Assembly (NCBI GenBank): GCA_016218095.1
Contig: JACREV010000192.1
Coordinates: 1-20,329, forward strand
Origin: Deltaproteobacteria bacterium
Lineage (GTDB): Bacteria > Desulfobacterota > GWC2-55-46
Length of the DNA stretch: 20,329 bases
Direction: 5' to 3'
Shown: piece by piece, positions 15,082 through 20,329 of the stretch
Layout: each line of letters opens with the position of its first letter
Numbering within the stretch: the first letter of the stretch is position 1
Translations under genes and position numbers: made by a program
The notes under the pieces: model-generated
What the model was told of the DNA's origin: nothing
Databases searched by the model: none
What the model saw: only the letters and a program-made list of their open reading frames with translations

Positions 15082-16071
15082 ATGCTCGACATAAATCAGA
15101 CCCTGCTCTTCCAGATGATCGGCTTCGTCGCCCTCCTCTTCATCCTTAACCGCCTGCTCTACAAGCCCCTCCTCCAGATACTGAAGGACAGGGAGGAGAG
15201 GATAGAGGGGACGCTGAAGGCCGCCTCAGAGGCCGAAAAGTCCGTCGAGGACGGGCTCGCCTCCTACGAAAAGAAGCTCAAGGAGGCGACGATAAAGGGG
15301 ACGGAGACGAGGAACAAGCTAAGAGCTGAGGCGCTCGAAAAGGAAAAAGAGACGATAGACGCCGCGCGCGAGGCCGCCGGGAGGGAGCTGGGCAGGATGC
15401 AGATCGAGATAACGAAGAGCAAGGCCTCGGCGCTCTCAACCCTGAAGGAAGAGACCTCCGCCATCTCAAAGTCCATCGCCGAGAAGATACTGGAGAGGAA
15501 GCTTGTCGCGTTCCTCATAATGTTCCTGCCGCTCCTGGCCACGACCGCCCTCGCCTCGACCGAAGGCGGGCACGGGGAAGGGCACGCGAGTTCGATGTTC
15601 AACATGGAGTTTCTCTGGAAGACCGTCAACTTCGCGATCCTCGTAGTCGGCATCATCATCATCTGGAAGAAGCTCTTAAGCGGCCTCCTCGAAAAAAGGA
15701 GCCATGGCATAAGGCAGGCGATAGAAGACGCGCGCTCCGCAAAAGAAGCGGCGGATAAAAAGGCCGATGAATACAAGTCAAAGCTCTCCATGCTGGAAAA
15801 AAGGCTCTCCGAGATTCAAACCGAGCTCGCCTCCGAGGGCGAGGCCGAGAAGAAGAGGATAATCGCCGAGGCCGAGGCGTCCGCGATAAAGATAAAGGAG
15901 CAGGCGAGGATCTCAGCCGAGCAGGAAGTCAAGAAGGCGAAGCTCGAGATAAAGGAAGAGGTGGCGAAGCTCGCGGTAGGCATGGCCGAGGAGATACTCA
16001 AAAAGGAGCTCTCTCCCGCTGACCAGGAGAGGCTTGTAAAAGGAAACCTTCAGAACCTGAGGCTCAACTGA
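15082..16071 (+). CDS. atpF: ATP synthase F0 subunit b'-b fusion
   Basis: A 329-aa protein made of two stator subunits in one frame. Residues 1-140 are a b' subunit: membrane segment about 8-27 (LLFQMIGFVALLFILNRLLY), then a long Ala/Glu/Lys coiled coil ending IAEKILERK. Residues 141-329 are a b subunit: a hydrophobic LVAFLIMFLPLLATTALA stretch that looks like the signal peptide seen on b in related operons, a short His-rich linker, a membrane segment about 178-196, and a second coiled coil. Separate b' and b genes of about 140 and 190-200 aa are normal at this operon position. The ATG follows a poor ribosome site; the stop overlaps the atpH start by one base (TGATG). The fused protein would supply the whole peripheral stalk dimer. 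A recent deletion or an assembly error is possible. Confidence 0.85.
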   Translation: MLDINQTLLFQMIGFVALLFILNRLLYKPLLQILKDREERIEGTLKAASEAEKSVEDGLASYEKKLKEATIKGTETRNKLRAEALEKEKETIDAAREAAGRELGRMQIEITKSKASALSTLKEETSAISKSIAEKILERKLVAFLIMFLPLLATTALASTEGGHGEGHASSMFNMEFLWKTVNFAILVVGIIIIWKKLLSGLLEKRSHGIRQAIEDARSAKEAADKKADEYKSKLSMLEKRLSEIQTELASEGEAEKKRIIAEAEASAIKIKEQARISAEQEVKKAKLEIKEEVAKLAVGMAEEILKKELSPADQERLVKGNLQNLRLN

Positions 16072-16616
16072 TGAAGAGTTCGTCCGCAAGAAGATTCGCA
16101 AAGGCCCTCATAGGGGTCGCGAAGGAAGAAGGGAAGATCGACGCCTACGGGAAGGAACTCCGCTCCGTCGTCGCGGTCTTCAAGGGGAACGAAGAATTAT
16201 ACAAGGTGCTCCTTAACCCCATGTACAAGATAGAGGAGAGGCGCTCCCTCATCGGGTCGGTCTCCGGGAGCCTCAAGCTCGACGAGTACGTCGGCAGGTT
16301 CCTCGCAATACTCGTCGAGACGAGGAACATAAGGCTCCTTGAGGCTGTAGCGGAGGCGTATTCGAAGCTCGAAGACGAGCTCTCCGGGCGCATCCGCGCC
16401 GTTGTCGAGGCCCCGACGGAGCCGGACGCGGTACTCCTCGACGAGATAAGGAAGAAGATAAGTTTGGCGGCCGGGAAAGAGGTCCTCATCTCCTTCAAGG
16501 AGAACAAGGCGCTTTTGGGCGGCCTCATCGTCAGGATGGAGAACACCGTCCTCGACGGGAGCTTGAAGACCCAGCTTGAACTCATGAAGGAAAAAATACT
16601 GGAAGGGGTGGTTTAA
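16071..16616 (+). CDS. atpH: ATP synthase F1 subunit delta
   Basis: A 181-aa OSCP/delta protein linking the peripheral stalk to the top of the alpha/beta hexamer. It has the typical start (SSARRFAKALIGVAKEEGK), a six-helix N-terminal domain, and the conserved C-terminal end LLGGLIVRMENTVLDGSLKTQLELMKEKI. Length and position, between b and alpha, are normal. It overlaps the upstream stop by one base and ends one base before the atpA ATG, with a GGAAGGGG sequence near its end serving as the atpA ribosome site. Confidence 0.96.
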   Translation: MKSSSARRFAKALIGVAKEEGKIDAYGKELRSVVAVFKGNEELYKVLLNPMYKIEERRSLIGSVSGSLKLDEYVGRFLAILVETRNIRLLEAVAEAYSKLEDELSGRIRAVVEAPTEPDAVLLDEIRKKISLAAGKEVLISFKENKALLGGLIVRMENTVLDGSLKTQLELMKEKILEGVV

Positions 16617-16617
16617 G

Positions 16618-18135
16618 ATGATAAAGGTAGAGGAGATAAGCCAGCTCATTAAGACCCAGATAAAGGGGTTTGAGAAAGGCATAGACATACAGGAGACGGG
16701 CACCGTCATCTCGGTCGGCGACGGCATAGCGAGGATCTACGGCCTTGAGAAGGCGATGGCCGGAGAGTTGCTCGAGTTCCCGGGCTCCATTTACGGGATG
16801 GTCTTGAACCTCGAAGAGGACAACGTCGGCGTGGCCGTTCTCGGCGCGGACTACACCATAAAAGAAGGCGATATAGTCAAGAGGACCGGCAGGATCGTCG
16901 AGGTCCCGGTCGGCGAAGGGCTCATGGGCAGGGTCGTGAACGCCTTGGGCCAGCCGATCGACGACAAGGGCCCTATCGAATCAAAGGAGTCTAAAAGGGT
17001 CGAGGTAAAGGCCCCCGGCATCGTCGCCAGAAAGTCCGTTAAAGAACCCCTCCAGACCGGCATCAAGGCCATCGACGGCATGATCCCCATCGGCAGGGGC
17101 CAGAGAGAGCTCATCATCGGCGACCGTCAGACCGGAAAGACCGCCGTCGCCATAGACACCATCATCAACCAGAAGGGGCTTAACGTCTACTGCATCTACG
17201 TCGCCATCGGCCAGAAGCAGTCTACGGTCGCGCAGATCGTCGAGAAGCTACGCCATTACGGCGCGATGGAGTACACCATCGTCGTCGCGGCGACGGCGTC
17301 CTCCCCCGCCCCTCTCCAGTTCCTCGCCCCGTACACCGGGTGCGCCATAGGAGAGTACTTCAGGGACAACGGCAAGCACGCCCTCATCATTTACGACGAC
17401 CTCTCCAAGCACGCGGTCGCCTACAGACAGCTCTCGCTCCTCCTTAGAAGGCCTCCGGGCCGCGAGGCGTACCCCGGAGACGTCTTCTATCTCCACTCAA
17501 GGCTCCTTGAGAGGGCCGCGAAGCTCTCTGACGAGCTCGGCGGCGGGTCCCTTACCGCGCTCCCGATCATCGAAACGCAGGCGGGCGACGTCTCCGCGTA
17601 CGTGCCCACGAACGTCATATCCATCACCGACGGCCAGATATTCCTCGAGACCGACCTCTTCTACTCGGGCATCCGACCGGCGATCAACGTCGGCCTCTCC
17701 GTCTCCCGAGTCGGCGGCAGCGCCCAGATAAAGGCGATGAAGCAGGTCGCCGGAACCCTCCGGCTTGAGCTCGCGCAGTTCAGGGAACTCGCCGCCTTCG
17801 CGCAGTTCGGCAGCGACCTCGACCCCGCGACGCAGAAACAGCTCGCGAGGGGCACGCGGCTCGTCGAGATACTTAAGCAGGGGCAGTACAAGCCGCTCCC
17901 GGTCGAAAAGCAGGTCCTCGTAATATACGCCGCGACGAACGGCTACATCGACACTTACCCGGTATCGTCCCTCAGAAGGTACGAAGACGAGATGATCGCC
18001 TTCTTCGAGTCCCGCCACGCCTCGGTCCTGAATGAGCTCCGCGACAAGAAGAACCTGGACAACGACCTTAAGGCCAAGATAAACAAGGCGCTCGACGAGT
18101 TCAAGGGTGTATTCATAGCCGAAGAGAAGAAGTAA
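16618..18135 (+). CDS. atpA: ATP synthase F1 subunit alpha
   Basis: A 505-aa, full-length alpha subunit that binds nucleotide without catalysis and builds the catalytic hexamer with beta. The P-loop is GDRQTGKT (168-175, K174), followed by the QKQSTVAQIV segment, the signature PAINVGLSVSRVGGSAQ, and the arginine finger in SVSRVGG. The N-terminal beta-barrel and C-terminal helical domain are intact. No unusual residues were noticed. Confidence 0.98.
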   Translation: MIKVEEISQLIKTQIKGFEKGIDIQETGTVISVGDGIARIYGLEKAMAGELLEFPGSIYGMVLNLEEDNVGVAVLGADYTIKEGDIVKRTGRIVEVPVGEGLMGRVVNALGQPIDDKGPIESKESKRVEVKAPGIVARKSVKEPLQTGIKAIDGMIPIGRGQRELIIGDRQTGKTAVAIDTIINQKGLNVYCIYVAIGQKQSTVAQIVEKLRHYGAMEYTIVVAATASSPAPLQFLAPYTGCAIGEYFRDNGKHALIIYDDLSKHAVAYRQLSLLLRRPPGREAYPGDVFYLHSRLLERAAKLSDELGGGSLTALPIIETQAGDVSAYVPTNVISITDGQIFLETDLFYSGIRPAINVGLSVSRVGGSAQIKAMKQVAGTLRLELAQFRELAAFAQFGSDLDPATQKQLARGTRLVEILKQGQYKPLPVEKQVLVIYAATNGYIDTYPVSSLRRYEDEMIAFFESRHASVLNELRDKKNLDNDLKAKINKALDEFKGVFIAEEKK

Positions 18136-18170
18136 ACAATCCCCGCGACGGATAAGGATAAGGACGACCG

Positions 18171-19052
18171 ATGGCGAGCCTTAAAGATATTAAACGGCGC
18201 ATAAAGAGCGTCAAGAACACCCAACAGATAACCAAGGCCATGAAGATGGTCTCTGCGGCGAAGCTCAAGAAGGCGCAGGACGAGATAGTCGCGGCCCGGC
18301 CGTATGCCGAGAAGCTCCTGGGGCTTATATCGTCTCTCGCCTCAAAGACCTCGCCTGAGAGCCACCCGCTGCTTGCTTCAACCGGCGGCGCAAAGACCGG
18401 GGTCGTCCTCATCACCTCCGACAGGGGCCTTTGCGGGAGCTTCAACACGGTGTTGCTCCGCACCATAGAGCGGTTTTTGAACGAGCGGAACGAGTCTGAC
18501 ATCTCGCTCTACCTCATCGGAAAGCGCTCGATGGAGCACTTCAAGAGGAGGCAGATAAACGTCGCGTCCTCGCGCGCATTCGGCAGCGGACGGCCGAGCT
18601 ACTCGCAGGCCTCCGAGATAGCGCGCACCCTGACCGACGCGTTTTTAAAGAATGAACTCGACGAGGTCTACATCATATACAGCCAGTTCCAGTCTGCGCT
18701 TACGCAGACGCCTGTAGTGCAGAAGCTCCTCCCCATCTCGACGCCCAAGGCCGAAGAAGGGAAGGCAGAGGAGAAGAAGGACGAGATACAGGTCGAGTTC
18801 CTCTTCGAGCCATCCGGGGACGAGGTGCTCTCAAGCCTTTTGCCCAAGTATGTAGAGGTGCAGGCCTTCAGGGCCTTGCTGGAATCTTCCGCGTCCGAGC
18901 ACGGCGCGCGCATGACCTCGATGGATTCGGCCTCGAAGAACGCGGCCGAGATGATAAACGGGCTTACGCTCAAGTACAACAGGATCCGCCAGGCCGTGAT
19001 CACCAAGGAGCTCATGGAGATCATCGGCGGCGCCGAGGCCTTGAAGGGCTAA
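18171..19052 (+). CDS. atpG: ATP synthase F1 subunit gamma
   Basis: A 293-aa rotor shaft subunit. Both terminal helices are clear: the N-terminal MASLKDIKRRIKSVKNTQQI followed by TKAMKMVSAAKLKKAQ, and the C-terminal ARMTSMDSASKNAAEMINGL followed by YNRIRQAVITKELMEIIGGAEAL. The central Rossmann-like domain has SDRGLCGSFN. A modest Glu/Lys-rich insertion near residues 190-205 (AEEGKAEEKKDEIQ) is within the range seen in the family. It starts 35 bp after atpA with an AAGGA-type ribosome site, and is unusually far (280 bp) from atpD. Confidence 0.97.
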   Translation: MASLKDIKRRIKSVKNTQQITKAMKMVSAAKLKKAQDEIVAARPYAEKLLGLISSLASKTSPESHPLLASTGGAKTGVVLITSDRGLCGSFNTVLLRTIERFLNERNESDISLYLIGKRSMEHFKRRQINVASSRAFGSGRPSYSQASEIARTLTDAFLKNELDEVYIIYSQFQSALTQTPVVQKLLPISTPKAEEGKAEEKKDEIQVEFLFEPSGDEVLSSLLPKYVEVQAFRALLESSASEHGARMTSMDSASKNAAEMINGLTLKYNRIRQAVITKELMEIIGGAEALKG

Positions 19053-19100
19053 CGAACAAGAGGCCGGGTTTAAAAGGTCGTAATTTCAGTCAGACCGTTC

Positions 19101-19267
19101 TGTCATTGCGAGCGTAGCGAAACAATTTCATTTTTTAAAAAGGATAGGATTGCTTCGTCGCGTGCTTGGCGCACGGCCAAAGCCGAATCGGCGCCTGTAG
19201 ACTTTTCCGGGCTGAGCCGCTTGATTCGGATTTGCCAGTCCGGCGAGGACCGCTCCTCGCAATGACA
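19101..19267. repeat. 167-bp palindromic element inside the ATP synthase operon
   Basis: The ends TGTCATTGCGAG (19101-19112) and CTCGCAATGACA (19256-19267) are perfect 12-bp inverted repeats. Internal parts also pair (AACAAT near 19121 with the GATTGCTTCG region near 19148; CTTGGCGC with GGCCAAAG near 19165-19182). Elements with GTCATTGCGAG ends are common dispersed non-coding repeats in bacterial genomes, probably non-autonomous mobile elements. It nearly fills the atpG-atpD gap. An 88-bp inner part recurs in inverse orientation at 14943-15033. Confidence 0.75.
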
Positions 19268-19332
19268 AAAAGACAGCTCTATATAAAAAACATACCTAAA
19301 GACAACCGTTCCACAAGGAGGACTTTTAAAAA

Positions 19333-20329
19333 ATGTCTACCAAGAATATCGGAAAGATCACGCAGGTCATCGGACCCGTGCTCGATATCGAGTTCCAACC
19401 GGGGAAGCTTCCGGCCATATACAACGCCGTGAAGGTGACTAACCCCTCAATCAGCTCCGAGCCCTGGAACCTCGTCACCGAGGTCGCCCAGCACCTCGGA
19501 GAGAACACCGTAAGGTGCATCGCCATGGACTCCTCCGAAGGCCTCGTCCGCGGCACTGAGGCGTGGGACACCGGCGACGGCATATCGGTCCCGGTCGGCA
19601 AGACGGTCCTCGGCAGGATCATAAACGTAATCGGAGAGCCGGTCGACGAGCTCGGTCCCATCAAGACCGAAAAGACATACGCCATACACCGCCCTGCCCC
19701 GACATTCGGAGAGCAGTCCACCAAGATGGAAGTATTCGAGACGGGCATCAAGGTCGTCGATCTGCTCACCCCCTACCTTAAAGGCGGAAAGATAGGCCTA
19801 TTCGGCGGCGCGGGCGTCGGCAAGACGGTCCTAATCATGGAGCTCATCAACAACGTCGCCATGCAGCACGGCGGCTTCTCGGTCTTCGGCGGCGTCGGCG
19901 AGAGGACGAGGGAAGGAAACGACCTCTGGATGGAAATGAAGGAGAGCGGCGTCATCAACAAGGCCGCGCTCGTCTACGGCCAGATGAACGAGCCCCCGGG
20001 GGCGAGGGCGCGCGTCGCCCTTACAGCTCTTACCATGGCGGAGTACTTCAGGGACGAGGAGAACCAGGACGTCCTCCTCTTCATAGACAACATATTCAGG
20101 TTCGTTCAGGCGAACTCGGAAGTCTCGGCGCTCTTAGGCCGTATCCCGTCGGCGGTCGGTTATCAGCCGACCCTTTCGACGGACGTGGGAGAGCTCCAGG
20201 AGAGGATCACCTCGACGACAAAGGGCTCGATCACCTCGGTCCAGGCCATATACGTCCCGGCGGACGACCTTACCGACCCGGCCCCGGCGACGACCTTTGC
20301 GCACCTTGACGCCACGACCGTTCTTTCCA
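19333..20329 (+). CDS. atpD: ATP synthase F1 subunit beta, N-terminal part
   Basis: The frame begins at ATG 19333 after an AAGGAGG site and runs off the right edge after about 332 codons of the expected 465-475. It encodes the catalytic subunit that makes ATP from ADP and phosphate. The P-loop is GGAGVGKT (158-165, K164), the catalytic glutamate is E190 in GERTREGND, and the DNIFRF (Walker B) and DDLTDPAPATTFAHLDATTVLS motifs are all normal. The visible part is intact. The downstream epsilon gene, expected next, is outside the window. Confidence 0.97.
   Translation, partial: MSTKNIGKITQVIGPVLDIEFQPGKLPAIYNAVKVTNPSISSEPWNLVTEVAQHLGENTVRCIAMDSSEGLVRGTEAWDTGDGISVPVGKTVLGRIINVIGEPVDELGPIKTEKTYAIHRPAPTFGEQSTKMEVFETGIKVVDLLTPYLKGGKIGLFGGAGVGKTVLIMELINNVAMQHGGFSVFGGVGERTREGNDLWMEMKESGVINKAALVYGQMNEPPGARARVALTALTMAEYFRDEENQDVLLFIDNIFRFVQANSEVSALLGRIPSAVGYQPTLSTDVGELQERITSTTKGSITSVQAIYVPADDLTDPAPATTFAHLDATTVLS

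Noticed and set aside
1..20329. CRISPR array, tRNA, rRNA, prophage or complete insertion sequence
   Set aside because: No regularly spaced direct repeats, no cloverleaf or rRNA-like stretch, and no integrase, transposase or phage gene was seen.

Overview
The window is a GC-rich bacterial chromosome segment made almost entirely of ordinary-looking, tightly packed genes, with a few short repetitive elements in the gaps. Coding uses AUA (Ile) and AGG (Arg) heavily despite the high GC. The tmk-holB-ricT-metG-tatD gene order, and an F-type ATP synthase operon that starts with b'/b subunits and has no a or c genes beside it, recall Desulfobacterota (former Deltaproteobacteria) or Nitrospirota-like lineages. 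That placement is inference; no 16S or other lineage marker is present.

Layout. (1) Minus strand, 1-6213, read right to left: tmk, holB, a 189-bp gap with a MITE-like repeat, ricT (PSP1 domain), metG, a 90-bp palindromic repeat, a tatD/radical-SAM fusion gene, and the start of an unrecognised membrane protein cut by the window edge. (2) Plus strand, 6292-14553: a BlaI-type repressor, an M56 (BlaR1-like) membrane metalloprotease whose C-terminus is a Cys/His-rich tail instead of a penicillin-binding sensor, a small exported protein, a Cus/Czc-type RND efflux system (outer-membrane channel, periplasmic adaptor, HME-family pump) and a methionine-rich exported protein, closed by a strong rho-independent terminator. 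(3) 14554-15081: a non-coding stretch with nested palindromes and a second, inverted copy of the MITE-like repeat carrying another repeat inside it. (4) 15082-20329: ATP synthase genes for a fused b'-b subunit, delta, alpha, gamma and the first two thirds of beta, with a 167-bp palindromic element between gamma and beta.

The most interesting part is region 2. Two promoters, one before blaI and one before the small exported protein that leads the efflux genes, both carry a dyad of the form TTCTAC-N5-GT(A/C)GAA over the -35/-10 region. The simplest reading is a metal-responsive relay: the exported Cys/His tail of the M56 protein senses Cu(I)/Ag(I) or a similar ion, its cytoplasmic HELHH protease is activated, BlaI is removed, and both its own operon and the efflux operon are expressed. 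The dyads, the tail and the gene order are seen in the sequence; the sensing mechanism is a proposal.

The second notable point is the single reading frame joining the b' and b stator subunits of ATP synthase, with what looks like the b signal peptide buried in the middle. The third is a set of at least three short non-coding repeat families, one nested within another, with two copies of one family in opposite orientation about 10 kb apart.
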